64,000 bases of DNA from Bacteroidota bacterium (GTDB lineage: Bacteria > Bacteroidota > Bacteroidia > Chitinophagales > Chitinophagaceae): assembly GCA_029555415.1 (NCBI GenBank), contig JAKPSI010000119.1:62001-126000 (forward strand). Reading direction: 5' to 3'. The notes under the pieces were generated by a model. The model worked only from the letters and a program-made list of their open reading frames with translations, was not told the origin of the DNA and searched no databases. This document shows positions 18,666-27,142 of this stretch, piece after piece (positions within the stretch are counted from its first letter, which is position 1; each line of letters opens with the position of its first letter). The translations under genes and the position numbers were made by a program.

Positions 18666-19121
18666 ATGGAAAACTCACCTTTTACTATTTCTGAAATACA
18701 AATCAGTTACAATCCGCTTTTACCCGTTTCAAAAAAGCCAAGGATCTCCTCCTCCGTAGATGCACAACAAGTGTTCAGACAGGTATTCGATGAAAATCTT
18801 TTAAATATAAAAGAAGAAGCAGCAGTCCTTTACCTGAACCGTGGAAACAGGGTCGTTGGGGCTTATAAGGTTTCCTCTGGCGGAATAACAGGAACTATAG
18901 TTGACACTCGATTGATCCTAGGCATTGCACTTAAAGCCTTGGCATGTAACATCATGCTGGCACATACACATCCTTCCGGTGAGTTAAAGCCGTCAAGGGC
19001 AGACCTTGAGTTGACCGCAAAGCTTAAAGAAGCTGCGAAGTTCATGGACATCACACTTCTGGATCATTTGATCATTTCTTTGGAAGGATACTACAGTTTT
19101 GCTGACGAAGGAATATTATAA
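18666..19121 (+). CDS. RadC-like JAB domain protein
   Basis: This 151-residue protein carries the RadC/MPN+ signature HTHPSGELKPSRAD, the HxHPSG...PSxxD zinc site, after a GGITGTIVDTRLI block. It is the short mobile-element form that lacks the N-terminal helix-hairpin-helix of chromosomal RadC. Despite the name, a role in DNA repair is not established; copies are common on Bacteroidetes plasmids and integrative elements. Transcribed divergently from the 186-aa gene across a 106-bp spacer. Confidence 0.9.
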   Translation: MENSPFTISEIQISYNPLLPVSKKPRISSSVDAQQVFRQVFDENLLNIKEEAAVLYLNRGNRVVGAYKVSSGGITGTIVDTRLILGIALKALACNIMLAHTHPSGELKPSRADLELTAKLKEAAKFMDITLLDHLIISLEGYYSFADEGIL

Positions 19122-19152
19122 GTTAACTCAAAATTCTTTTATTACCGAACAT

Positions 19153-19323
19153 ATGCAATCAATAGTTTCTGTGGCAGGTGGAATTATCAGTATACTATTC
19201 TTTTTATTGCTGTACTATTATCTCAACAACATAGATAAAAGCAAGCCAGTTAATAATAGTGTTGAAACACTCTTATTTATATGTACGGGGCTGATGATAC
19301 TATGTATACTTCTTAATTTCTAG
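19153..19323 (+). CDS. Small two-helix membrane protein
   Basis: This encodes 56 residues from the ATG at 19153; an upstream TTG at 19099 would overlap the RadC-like gene. Two hydrophobic helices are separated by a charged loop (NNIDKSKPVNN). No family is recognised. It may share a transcript with the RadC-like gene. Confidence 0.5.
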   Translation: MQSIVSVAGGIISILFFLLLYYYLNNIDKSKPVNNSVETLLFICTGLMILCILLNF

Positions 19324-19335
19324 CTTGAAGAAAAT

Positions 19336-19557
19336 TCAGAACTGGAAAAGTTCTTCAGGTTTGACCTTAAGGGCTTTAGCAATTGCCGAAACATGGCTGA
19401 TAGAAGTGTTGACTTCTCCCCTTTCAATACGGCCTATCTGACTGAGTTCGAATCCACTATCAAAGGCTAGTTTTTCCTGGCTAACCTTTTTTGACTTCCG
19501 GATCTCTCTCATCCTCTGCCCAAATTTTTTTATGAATTTCTCGTCCCGGTAATACAC
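19336..19557 (-). CDS. XRE-family HTH regulator
   Basis: This 73-residue protein is a single Cro/C1-type helix-turn-helix domain: FGQRMREIRKSKKVSQEKLA, then GFELSQIGRIERGEVNTSI and ALKVKPEELF. It resembles the minimal XRE regulators common in Bacteroidetes, including the chromosomal copy at 49449. It is divergent from the lipoprotein gene at 19689, so it may control that gene and itself from the shared 131-bp spacer. Confidence 0.88.
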   Translation of the reverse strand: MYYRDEKFIKKFGQRMREIRKSKKVSQEKLAFDSGFELSQIGRIERGEVNTSISHVSAIAKALKVKPEELFQF

Positions 19558-19688
19558 TGGACAAAATGAACCTATCCAATCCGTTCAGATTAGAGCAAAT
19601 TTGCCTTATTTTTAAGAAGCTTTTGCTTCCTAATCTCTGGAATAGAAGAAGTTCTGGCAATAATATCCCTAAACTTAAATCATCAACT

Positions 19689-20267
19689 ATGTGTAAATAC
19701 TCCTTTGTTTGCGCATTTTTGGGTTTGCTTTTACTCATTTCTTGCGAGGAGACTCCAAAACCAAAATCAAATTCAGAAACGAACTCTATTTACGAACCTA
19801 TTAAGTATGCGGACACAACCGCTAGGCCTACATATCGGAATTCTAGTTCTGTAAAAAAATATTTAATTGTTTTGATTAAAACAGATGAGCCAAGAATTGA
19901 AACACAAAAATTTGAGACACCGACCACCATTGATCGTGAAACCGGTGGCGTTATTCCTCCTGCAGTTCATCCTGGGCAAACAACTTATTATAAAGAAACA
20001 ACCTCTCAATATTTCTTATATACATCTGATGTAATCGAGATAGACGATTATGATGAAGATAAAAGGTATAGAGAAATTGATCGGTACGAAGAAGAGAAAG
20101 TAAGGCCTGCCTTAAATGAAGCCGCCAGAAGAATTGAGTACGAAAACAGCATACCTGGAGGCACTCCTTCAAATGCCAATGCAAAAGTCATATCAAAGGA
20201 GAGTATGGTGTTTGATACCTACAGAGAAGCAAGTCAGTATCGGGATAAGGTTAGAAACAACCAATAA
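19689..20267 (+). CDS. Predicted lipoprotein, last gene of the element
   Basis: I start this 192-residue protein at the ATG at 19689, which gives a lipoprotein signal peptide with lipobox LLLISC; an upstream ATG at 19566 would bury it. The mature part is hydrophilic, rich in Glu, Lys and Tyr, with charged helical stretches (DEDKRYREIDRYEEEKVR). No family is recognised. It is the last gene before the tRNA-Asn fragment. Confidence 0.7.
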   Translation: MCKYSFVCAFLGLLLLISCEETPKPKSNSETNSIYEPIKYADTTARPTYRNSSSVKKYLIVLIKTDEPRIETQKFETPTTIDRETGGVIPPAVHPGQTTYYKETTSQYFLYTSDVIEIDDYDEDKRYREIDRYEEEKVRPALNEAARRIEYENSIPGGTPSNANAKVISKESMVFDTYREASQYRDKVRNNQ

Positions 20268-20361
20268 ACGCAGATTAACAAATTAAGGTGGCAAAAAAGG
20301 TGTCCCACCATTATAAGTAATATTGATTTTTCCAACTATAATCTTGATATTCAAATGATTA

Positions 20362-20404
20362 CTGTTAATCAGAGGGTCGTTGGTTCAAGTCCAACAGGGG
20401 GAGC
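20362..20404 (+). other. Attachment site: 3' half of tRNA-Asn(GUU)
   Basis: The sequence contains an anticodon loop CTGTTAA (anticodon GTT), the 3' anticodon stem TCAGA, a 5-nt variable loop, a perfect 5-bp T-stem GTTGG/CCAAC around TTCAAGT, and the 3' acceptor strand AGGGGGA with discriminator G. The bases before the anticodon (GATTA) do not pair with TCAGA, and no D-arm or 5' acceptor strand is present. This is therefore not a working tRNA but the 3' half duplicated by integration into tRNA-Asn. It marks the right end of the element; the intact tRNA should lie at the left end outside the window. Confidence 0.85.
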
Positions 20405-20412
20405 AACTAAAA

Positions 20413-20442
20413 GAAAAACCTCAGTAAATACTGAGGTTTTTC
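20413..20442 (+). terminator. Terminator after tRNA-Asn fragment
   Basis: A 14-bp perfect stem (GAAAAACCTCAGTA with its complement) starts 10 nt after the tRNA 3' end. It is probably the original terminator of the tRNA-Asn gene, left on the chromosome side. Confidence 0.75.
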
Positions 20443-20479
20443 TCATTTTATCCCATCCGTCAATATTGATTTTTGCTTC

Positions 20480-20791
20480 ATGAAAAATCAATACTACATC
20501 TACATCCTCTTTTCTGCAAAACATGACAAGTACTATATTGGCTATTCCAATGATCCATGGAGGAGAGTTGAAGAACACAATACGAAACCCTTTAACACCT
20601 TCACTTCAAAATACAGACCCTGGGAGATCGCAGCTGTTTTTTCTTGTGACGAAGAAAGCAATGCAATACATCTTGAAAAATTCATTAAACAACAGAAGAG
20701 CCGGAGACTCATTGAAATGCTTATCGATCCAAAATTTGTTCCTGGTGGTGTTCTTGAAAAAATGATCAGGTGTCAGAACAAAACGAAATGA
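20480..20791 (+). CDS. GIY-YIG nuclease family protein
   Basis: This 103-residue protein has YYIYILFSAKHDKYYIGYSNDPWRRVEEHN, a UvrC-type GIY-YIG fold with YIY and YIG-like (YIGYS) strands and the conserved Arg, followed by a glutamate in the LEKFIKQQKSR helix. Stand-alone proteins of this size are widespread in Bacteroidetes; substrates are unknown. It is the first chromosomal gene beyond the element. Confidence 0.85.
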   Translation: MKNQYYIYILFSAKHDKYYIGYSNDPWRRVEEHNTKPFNTFTSKYRPWEIAAVFSCDEESNAIHLEKFIKQQKSRRLIEMLIDPKFVPGGVLEKMIRCQNKTK

Positions 20792-20863
20792 TGCTGAGAC
20801 CAATAGCAAATTGAAATACACGTAAAAGAATTATAATTGTATTAATAATCGCCTTACCCCAAA

Positions 20864-21103
20864 ATGAAAAAGTGCATCCTGAAATCAGATCTCAAAACTG
20901 CCGCCTGGTATGAGGAAGAGATCCGGAAGATCGATACAAAGATCACTGCCCTGAAATTGGCCCGGCCAGCACTCAGGGCGCTGGTCAATGCATCGGTGTA
21001 TTCAGTAAAAACGTTGCGTAAGAAATCACTCGATGAACTCAGTGCATGGCATGGCATGGGACCCGCTGCGATCAAAAAGCTGAAAACGCTTTCTCGTAAA
21101 TGA
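20864..21103 (+). CDS. Small helix-hairpin-helix protein
   Basis: This 79-residue protein ends in LDELSAWHGMGPAAIKKLKTL, a helix-hairpin-helix resembling the end of the RNA polymerase alpha C-terminal domain or of DNA-repair HhH proteins. The N-terminal half is helical. A DNA-binding role is likely from the motif; nothing more can be said. Confidence 0.7.
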   Translation: MKKCILKSDLKTAAWYEEEIRKIDTKITALKLARPALRALVNASVYSVKTLRKKSLDELSAWHGMGPAAIKKLKTLSRK

Positions 21104-21125
21104 AGCTGCCCCTTTTATCTATCCC

Positions 21126-22100
21126 TCACAATCTTTGCTTCGCTACTCCGGTAAATGTCTGTTTGACCGGCAGGATCTTTCCATCCTTATCGAAGTACAT
21201 CCTGTCGATACAAGTAGCCCTGTTATTGGCAGCGGTTTCATTCAGCGGGCGCCGGTGATAGACGATATACCAGGCATCAGTCTTGGGATTGTGCATGATG
21301 GAATGGTGTCCCGCACCCCTGGCCACCGTGGCATCCTGTTCCAGGATCTTGCCGATCCTTTCGTAGGGGCCGAATGGATTGTCGGCCATCGCGTATGCCA
21401 CGCTGTAATCCGGTCCGGTCCAGCCACCTTCACTCCACATGAAATAGTATTTATTATTACGAACGAACATGAAGGGCCCTTCCACATAACCTTTGGGCGT
21501 AATTTCTTTGAAGATATTCCCGGATGAATCGGGGACGAATCCGGTGAAAGAATCATTTAGTTGCGCGATGTTGCAGTGCTGCCATCCTCCGTAAATGATA
21601 TAGTATTTGCCGCCAGGATCCTTGAATACGAACTGATCGATGGGTTGTGCTCCGTTGTAGAACTGGCTGATCAGGGGTTTGCCCAAATGATCTTTGTACG
21701 GACCTTCGGGTTTGTCGGCCACCGCCACACCGATGCCGCCATATTCCTGATTATTCTGAATATCATTCGCGGCAAAGAAGAAATAGTATTTGTCATCTTT
21801 CTTCACCACGGCAGGTGCCCACATAGCGCGATGAGCCCAGCGGATGACACTGGTATCCAGGATATGTTCATGTTTATTCCATTGGATCAGATCTTTCGAA
21901 GAAAAGGCGTCAAAGAAAACCTGTTTCTCATATTTATCAGAATAGGTGGGGAAGATCCAGTACTGTTTTCCGAATACAACCGCTTCGGGATCGGCGTACC
22001 AGCCTTTTAAGACCGGGTTACCGGCAAATTGTTTTTGTGCTTCAGCCCCGAACATCAGCAAACAAAGTCCGCAAATCAAACCGCTTATATATTTCATCAC
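21126..22100 (-). CDS. Glycoside hydrolase family 43 protein
   Basis: This 324-residue secreted protein has a signal peptide ending in AEAQ. The five-bladed propeller of GH43 is shown by GWYADPEAV (general base Asp37), WAPAVVKKDDKYYFFFAA, a middle QPIDQFVFKDPGGKYYIIYG with the pKa-modulating Asp, and GYVEGPFMF with the acid Glu near 205. Known members cut arabinose- or xylose-containing plant polysaccharides; the exact sugar cannot be told. It is a single gene, with no SusC/SusD pair nearby. The second ATG at 22097 is an equally good start. Confidence 0.9.
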   Translation of the reverse strand: MMKYISGLICGLCLLMFGAEAQKQFAGNPVLKGWYADPEAVVFGKQYWIFPTYSDKYEKQVFFDAFSSKDLIQWNKHEHILDTSVIRWAHRAMWAPAVVKKDDKYYFFFAANDIQNNQEYGGIGVAVADKPEGPYKDHLGKPLISQFYNGAQPIDQFVFKDPGGKYYIIYGGWQHCNIAQLNDSFTGFVPDSSGNIFKEITPKGYVEGPFMFVRNNKYYFMWSEGGWTGPDYSVAYAMADNPFGPYERIGKILEQDATVARGAGHHSIMHNPKTDAWYIVYHRRPLNETAANNRATCIDRMYFDKDGKILPVKQTFTGVAKQRL

Positions 22101-22198
22101 CGTTTATTTATGATAAATGTATCAATTTGCATGGAAAGTAGCGGGTTGTATGTTCTTATGAGACAACCCTTCAAATTTCACCACACAACCCGAAGTGC

Positions 22199-22456
22199 AT
22201 GAAAACCAAACTACCCCTTATTCCCCTTGCTGCAGTCTCCTTACTGCTGATCCCGCTCATCGCCATGCAATTCACAGATGAAGTGAAATGGACCGCTTTT
22301 GATTTCATTACGATGGGTGCATTGTTACTGATCACCGGAACCGGCATTGAGCTGATCCGGCGCAGGAACAAGAACGTGCGCAAGCGCGTGCTCTATATCG
22401 CTATTTGTGTTATTGTCTTTTTGCTGATCTGGGTGGAGCTTGCGGTCGGGATATGA
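22199..22456 (+). CDS. Small three-helix membrane protein
   Basis: This 85-residue protein has hydrophobic helices at about 5-25, 32-50 and 64-84, with a basic loop RRRNKNVRKR between the second and third. No family is recognised. It is divergent from the GH43 gene. Confidence 0.6.
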   Translation: MKTKLPLIPLAAVSLLLIPLIAMQFTDEVKWTAFDFITMGALLLITGTGIELIRRRNKNVRKRVLYIAICVIVFLLIWVELAVGI

Positions 22457-22765
22457 AGAGAATTTTGAATTTTAAGTTTTGAGTTTTGAATGGAGTTAAC
22501 CCCCGGCAACTCATTTTTTAATAAATAACGGAACCTTCCGGTATCACTGTATTACCAGCAGCTGGCAGCTAACAGCCAGCTGCTTCCCTCTCATTTCAGT
22601 GACTTTCTTCCAGGTTTCCTGCAAGCCGGAATGATGCCCAATTAAAAGGAAGTAATCCCACATTTGTGGGATGAGTATTTTCCGTGTTTTCTGCCAGATT
22701 TGTAGCTGTATCCCACTTAACGGCTCCACCAAACACTAGCCCCCTGATCTAACCAACGAACTGTT
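22457..22765. promoter_or_regulatory. Intergenic region with inverted repeat ATCCCACA-TT-TGTGGGAT
   Basis: A perfect 8-bp inverted repeat lies at 22655-22672, about 95 bp before the 1035-aa gene, and a further half-site ATCCCAC occurs near 22710. This pattern suits an operator for that gene. Near 22462-22495 is a run of GAATTTT/GAGTTTTG words, one of the genome's intergenic word repeats, and a CAGCTGGC...GCCAGCTG hairpin lies at about 22558-22582. No gene is seen. Confidence 0.45.
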
Positions 22766-25700
22766 ATGAAAATTCAAAAAGTCATTTTTACGATTTGCAT
22801 TAGCATGTGTTTTTTTTCAACTCTTTTCGCCAGAGAAATACCGCCAAACCCTAACGGATCTTCATTTATCAACGTTGCGGTGTATTTCAAACTGAATAAG
22901 GTGGGCCCGGGCGAGACCTTTCGCTTTCAGGTGAAAAGCAAAAGTGGCTCTCCTGTATCAGAAGCTATAGCGAACGAAAGTAATTACCTCGGTACTGTTG
23001 TTACCGCACGTGTTTTTCTTCCAGGTGATACTATTATCATCACCCAGTTGGAAGGACCCAGGGTTTGTAATCTGCTGCCTTTTTATGTGATACCCACTTC
23101 AGCAAAAAAGAACATGGTAGTGACGCTCAGCTGCGGCGAACCGGCTCCGCCCCCACCCCCACCTCCTTCAGTACCCGTTTATTTCAAATTGAACAAAGTA
23201 GGGCCGGGCGAGTTCTTTTCCTTTACGGTAAGCAGAACTAAAATATTTGTTTACACAAAAGCAATTGTGTCAGAATCCAATTATCTCAGTAATGTTCCCA
23301 CTTCAGATATATTTAAACCCGGGGATACGGTGAATATCACTTTGTCACTGGGACCCAGACCTTGTAACCTCCAGCCTTACTATGTAATTCCCACAGAAGC
23401 AGGGCAAGGCCTGGTATTGAATCTTAATTGCGGTGAACCGCCACCGCCACCTCCGCCTCCGCAGCCTTCGGTACCCGTTTATTTCAAATTGAACAAAGTA
23501 GGGCCGGGCGAGACATTTGTTTTCAGAGTAACCAGAAATAACAGATTTGTTTATTCATTGGCTACCGTTACAGAATCCAATTATCTCAGCAATGTTCCCA
23601 CTTCAGATATATTTAAACCCGGGGATACAGTGAACATTACCCGGTCTCTGGGTCCCAGGCCTTGTAACCTCCAGCCTTATTATATAATTCCAACAGTAGC
23701 AGGGGAAAACCTGGTAGTGAATCTTGACTGCGGTGAACCACCTCCGCCGCCTCCGCCTCCGCAGCCTTCGGTACCCGTTTATTTCAAATTGAATAAAGTG
23801 GGGCCGGGCGAGACATTTGTTTTCAGAGTAACCAGAAATAACAGATTTGTTTATTCAATGGCTACCGTTACAGAATCCAATTATCTCAGCAATGTTCCCA
23901 CTTCAGATATATTTAAACCCGGGGATACAGTGAACATTACCCGGTCTCTGGGTCCCAGACCTTGTAACCTCCAGCCTTACTATGTAATTCCCACAGAACC
24001 AGGACAAGGCCTGGTAGTGAATCTTAATTGCGGTGAACCGCCCCCGCCACCTCCGCCTCCGCAGCCTTCGGTACCCGTTTATTTCAAATTGAATAAAGTG
24101 GGGCCGGGCGAGACATTTGTTTTCAGAGTAACCAGAAATAACAGATTTGTTTATTCATTGGCAACTGTTACAGAATCCAATTATCTCAGCAATGTTCCCA
24201 CTTCAGATATATTTAAACCCGGGGATACAGTGAACATTACCCGGTCTCTGGGACCCAGACCTTGTAACCTTCAGCCTTATTATATAATTCCAACAGTAGC
24301 GGGGGAAAACCTGGTAGTGAATCTTAATTGCGGTGAACCACCTCCGCCACCTCCGCCTCCGCAGCCGGTAAAAACAAATCTGGCCGGAACTTTTACAGGT
24401 CCTCCAGGATCATCTGTCACTATTCGCAATGAAGCGAACGAAGAACTCACGGTGGCAGCATCTGCGAATGGATCCAATGGTACCGGATTCAGGTTCCCCA
24501 ATGAATACGAAAGCGGAGCGGCTTATTCAGTCAGCATTACATCCGCTCCGCCAAATTTTAATGTTGCCATACTGCCTGCTGCATCAGGGGTCATTCCGGT
24601 TGACAGCAGCGAATTCAATATCATTTGCAGTCCGGCCATTGAGTTGGTGAGCCGAAGCTCGGATGATAAAGTCTTCAACACTTTTTATGAAACAGTAACA
24701 CCGGTCATTGGAGGAAAAGGTGCAGATGAAGGAAGGTATGTGGCCTTTGTATCAAATGGAACAGGGCTGGATGGCGCGAGTGGAAAATACCGTCAGATAG
24801 TACTGAGGGATATGAAAACGGGCACGACCCAAATGATCAGTCGTTCTCCCAGTGGCAACGAAGGCAACGGAGACAGTTTTGCACCATCCATTTCCGCAGA
24901 TGGAAGTGCCGTGGCCTTTGAATCCTATGCTACCAATCTTTCAACTGAAACTGACAACAATACTGTACGGGATGTTTATGTATGGAGAACCGGTAGTGGC
25001 ATTACACCGGTAAGCAAAGGCGCGGCCGGGTTCGGGAATGCAGAAAGCTATGAACCAGCGATCTCAGGTGATGGTTCCATGATCGCTTTCAGCTCAAATG
25101 CTTCCAATCTCACCCCCGGTGTGGATGGGACCTCAACAGTCAATGTATTCATCACTGACGGAGCAGGCCAGCTCCTGTTGTTGACAAAGGATATGAAAAC
25201 CCAAAAAGGTGTTGGCGGGGGCGTTCCGTCCATTTCAGAGGACGGAAACAAAGTAGTGTTTTCTTCCTTCTCACCCAATCTGGTGAATAATGACAACAAC
25301 AATCTCTGGGATATTTTTCTTTGGCAAAGAGGTGTGCCGGATCTGAAACGGATCAGTATGACCGCATCCGGTGGCGAACACGACCAGGGTAATGAAAGTG
25401 CAAGCCGTCGGGTAATGGCATCTATTTCCGGCAACGGAAACTATATCGTGTATGCTACATCCGCAACCAATATGGTAAGTAGTGATAATAATAAGCTGCA
25501 GGACATTTTCATTTGCAATTCAGATGGTGGAGATGTGAGAAGGATCAGTACTGCTGCCAACGGTACAGAAGGTGATGGCGATAGCCCTGTTGATCAGGCT
25601 GGCCGAGTTGGCATTTCACATGATGGCAACTGGATCTGTTATAATACCAGTGCATCCAATCTCGGTGTACCCAAAGGGAATATCATTCTGCAGCATACAA

Positions 25701-25873
25701 GAACAGGGAAAATAATAACATTGCCCAATTCTATTTATAATAATACAGGCCGGCCAATGATTTCACGTTATGGTGGTTTTGTTGTAGCAGGATGCAGTGA
25801 CAAACTGGATAGCCGATTTGTATCCTCCGGTATATTCCTGTTTTTCACAGGCCCTCAGGTATCCGGACAATAA
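22766..25873 (+). CDS. Large secreted protein with five ~100-aa repeats and C-terminal propeller
   Basis: This 1035-residue protein has a signal peptide ending in LFAR. Five copies of a roughly 100-residue domain begin VYFKLNKVGPGE at about residues 36, 135, 235, 335 and 435; the last three are nearly identical and exactly 300 bp apart. Each contains a conserved pair of cysteines (RPCNLQP and LNCGEP) and is joined to the next by a proline run (PPPPPPP-QPS). Residues 535-620 form a further beta domain. Residues 626-1035 hold repeated VAFVSN, SADGSAVAFES, SGDGSMIAFSS, ISGNGNYIVY motifs of a PD40/TolB-like beta-propeller. No catalytic motif is seen. A surface or binding role is likely. Confidence 0.85.
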   Translation: MKIQKVIFTICISMCFFSTLFAREIPPNPNGSSFINVAVYFKLNKVGPGETFRFQVKSKSGSPVSEAIANESNYLGTVVTARVFLPGDTIIITQLEGPRVCNLLPFYVIPTSAKKNMVVTLSCGEPAPPPPPPPSVPVYFKLNKVGPGEFFSFTVSRTKIFVYTKAIVSESNYLSNVPTSDIFKPGDTVNITLSLGPRPCNLQPYYVIPTEAGQGLVLNLNCGEPPPPPPPPQPSVPVYFKLNKVGPGETFVFRVTRNNRFVYSLATVTESNYLSNVPTSDIFKPGDTVNITRSLGPRPCNLQPYYIIPTVAGENLVVNLDCGEPPPPPPPPQPSVPVYFKLNKVGPGETFVFRVTRNNRFVYSMATVTESNYLSNVPTSDIFKPGDTVNITRSLGPRPCNLQPYYVIPTEPGQGLVVNLNCGEPPPPPPPPQPSVPVYFKLNKVGPGETFVFRVTRNNRFVYSLATVTESNYLSNVPTSDIFKPGDTVNITRSLGPRPCNLQPYYIIPTVAGENLVVNLNCGEPPPPPPPPQPVKTNLAGTFTGPPGSSVTIRNEANEELTVAASANGSNGTGFRFPNEYESGAAYSVSITSAPPNFNVAILPAASGVIPVDSSEFNIICSPAIELVSRSSDDKVFNTFYETVTPVIGGKGADEGRYVAFVSNGTGLDGASGKYRQIVLRDMKTGTTQMISRSPSGNEGNGDSFAPSISADGSAVAFESYATNLSTETDNNTVRDVYVWRTGSGITPVSKGAAGFGNAESYEPAISGDGSMIAFSSNASNLTPGVDGTSTVNVFITDGAGQLLLLTKDMKTQKGVGGGVPSISEDGNKVVFSSFSPNLVNNDNNNLWDIFLWQRGVPDLKRISMTASGGEHDQGNESASRRVMASISGNGNYIVYATSATNMVSSDNNKLQDIFICNSDGGDVRRISTAANGTEGDGDSPVDQAGRVGISHDGNWICYNTSASNLGVPKGNIILQHTRTGKIITLPNSIYNNTGRPMISRYGGFVVAGCSDKLDSRFVSSGIFLFFTGPQVSGQ
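23460..24365 (+). repeat. Three tandem 300-bp coding repeats
   Basis: Units starting near 23461, 23761 and 24061 each begin CAGCCTTCGGTACCC and are almost identical at the DNA level; an older, more diverged copy begins near 23166 and the oldest near 22875. DNA identity across repeats means recent duplication or gene conversion. Confidence 0.9.
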
Positions 25874-25875
25874 AA

Positions 25876-25919
25876 TGAATGATCCGCAGCACTTTTTTTT
25901 ATGCGCTGCGGATCATTCA
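25876..25919. terminator. Bidirectional terminator
   Basis: A perfect 15-bp stem (TGAATGATCCGCAGC and its complement, 25876-25890 and 25905-25919) surrounds a T-rich loop and lies between convergent genes. Confidence 0.8.
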
Positions 25920-25957
25920 AAAAAATGAACATTGCTGACCCTTGAATCAAGTCAACC

Positions 25958-26350
25958 TTATTTCAAAAGCTCCAGCACCGGCTCCCAGTCATACGCCCTA
26001 TCGTTGAAAGGCGTCAGGGTCTTGGTATTCAGGATCGTGAGCAGTTTGCGTAGGTCGAAGGTCTGCTTGAACTTTTCAAAGCTGTTACGCACCATGGTCA
26101 TGAGTTCATTGTAGTCCACCACATCCTCAAAGTCGACCACATAGGTATCCCCCGCCACATATTCCAACAGCATGTGACCATCAAGCATGAACACACAACT
26201 GAAGCGGCAGGCCAGTCCTTTCTTTTCTGAATTGCGCCTTTTCTGCACATGAAATTCCAGATTGCTGGTCAGTTTGCTTTCATCAAATACCATGTTAGCG
26301 GGCTCCTGGTATTTCCAGGTAAAGACCTCGAGAGCTGTTTGTTCGATCAT
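25958..26350 (-). CDS. Conserved hypothetical 130-aa protein
   Basis: This is a soluble protein with no signal peptide. An N-terminal beta-rich half (NLEFHVQKRR, CRFSCVFMLDGHMLLEYVAGDTYVVDF) is followed by a helical part ending TKTLTPFNDRAYDWEPV. I recognise no named family. Alone between the bidirectional terminator and pepE, and divergent from the latter. Confidence 0.7.
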   Translation of the reverse strand: MIEQTALEVFTWKYQEPANMVFDESKLTSNLEFHVQKRRNSEKKGLACRFSCVFMLDGHMLLEYVAGDTYVVDFEDVVDYNELMTMVRNSFEKFKQTFDLRKLLTILNTKTLTPFNDRAYDWEPVLELLK

Positions 26351-26434
26351 GAGTGAAAATGTTTTGCCTATGAGCTGTCCGCAAAATTAACCATTGCCGG
26401 GGTTGGGATTATCTTTGCGGTATATCATTTTAAT

Positions 26435-27142
26435 ATGCCAGCAAAACGAATACTCGCTTTCAGCAGTTCAAGGGTCGGCACAGGAGGTTATCTGCAAGAG
26501 GCGGCTCCGGTGATCGCTGCTTTTCTGGGCGATGCTCCGCTGAATATCGCCTTTGTGCCTTTTGCTTCGGCCGATCTGAGCGCGGAAGCCTATGCGGATA
26601 AAGTAAAGGAAGGACTACAGGCTTCGCCACATACGATTCATGCTGTTACCCCTGAAAACGCGAAGGAGCTGTTGTTCAGTGCCGATGTGATCATGGTGGG
26701 TGGTGGTAACACCTTCAAATTATTGCACGACCTGTATGCATGCGATGTGCTCAGCCTGATCCGTGAAAAAGTAAAAGCCGGTACGCCGTATATCGGCTGG
26801 AGCGCGGGATCCAATATCCTCGGACCGGGAATCGGCACCACCAATGATATGCCCATCATGGAACCGAAAAGTTTCAAAGCACTGGGATCATTCCCCTTTC
26901 AGATCAATCCGCATTATTACAATATCAAACCTGAAGGTTTCAACGGCGAAACGCGTGACCAGCGTTTGGAGGAATTCATTGCAGTGAATCCGGAACTGAA
27001 GATCGTTGCATTGCCGGAGGGGACGGCATTGATAATGAAAAATGGAGAACTGAGATTGAACGGCATAACGAATGGATTTATCTTCAGCAAAGAAGGGAAA
27101 GACGTTCTCCCTCTTTCCGACATCAGTTTTTTATTGAAGTGA
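26435..27142 (+). CDS. pepE: Dipeptidase E (alpha-aspartyl dipeptidase, S51)
   Basis: This 235-residue cytoplasmic protein matches peptidase family S51: MVGGGNTFKLLHDL, the nucleophile elbow GWSAGSNILGP (Ser), TNDMPIMEP (Asp) and FQINPHYYN (His). PepE splits dipeptides with N-terminal aspartate. Length equals that of known PepE. Its 3' end overlaps the convergent methyltransferase gene by 12 nt. Confidence 0.93.
   Translation: MPAKRILAFSSSRVGTGGYLQEAAPVIAAFLGDAPLNIAFVPFASADLSAEAYADKVKEGLQASPHTIHAVTPENAKELLFSADVIMVGGGNTFKLLHDLYACDVLSLIREKVKAGTPYIGWSAGSNILGPGIGTTNDMPIMEPKSFKALGSFPFQINPHYYNIKPEGFNGETRDQRLEEFIAVNPELKIVALPEGTALIMKNGELRLNGITNGFIFSKEGKDVLPLSDISFLLK

Noticed and set aside
20369-20578. 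Minus-strand frame ending in VAPPVGLEPTTL
   Set aside because: The GLEPTTL ending is the antisense translation of the tRNA T-arm, a known artefact; it also overlaps the GIY-YIG gene.
22663-22702. Possible Bacteroidetes -33/-7 promoter (TTTG ... TTTG)
   Set aside because: The spacing between the two boxes is about 28 nt, too long for the known consensus.
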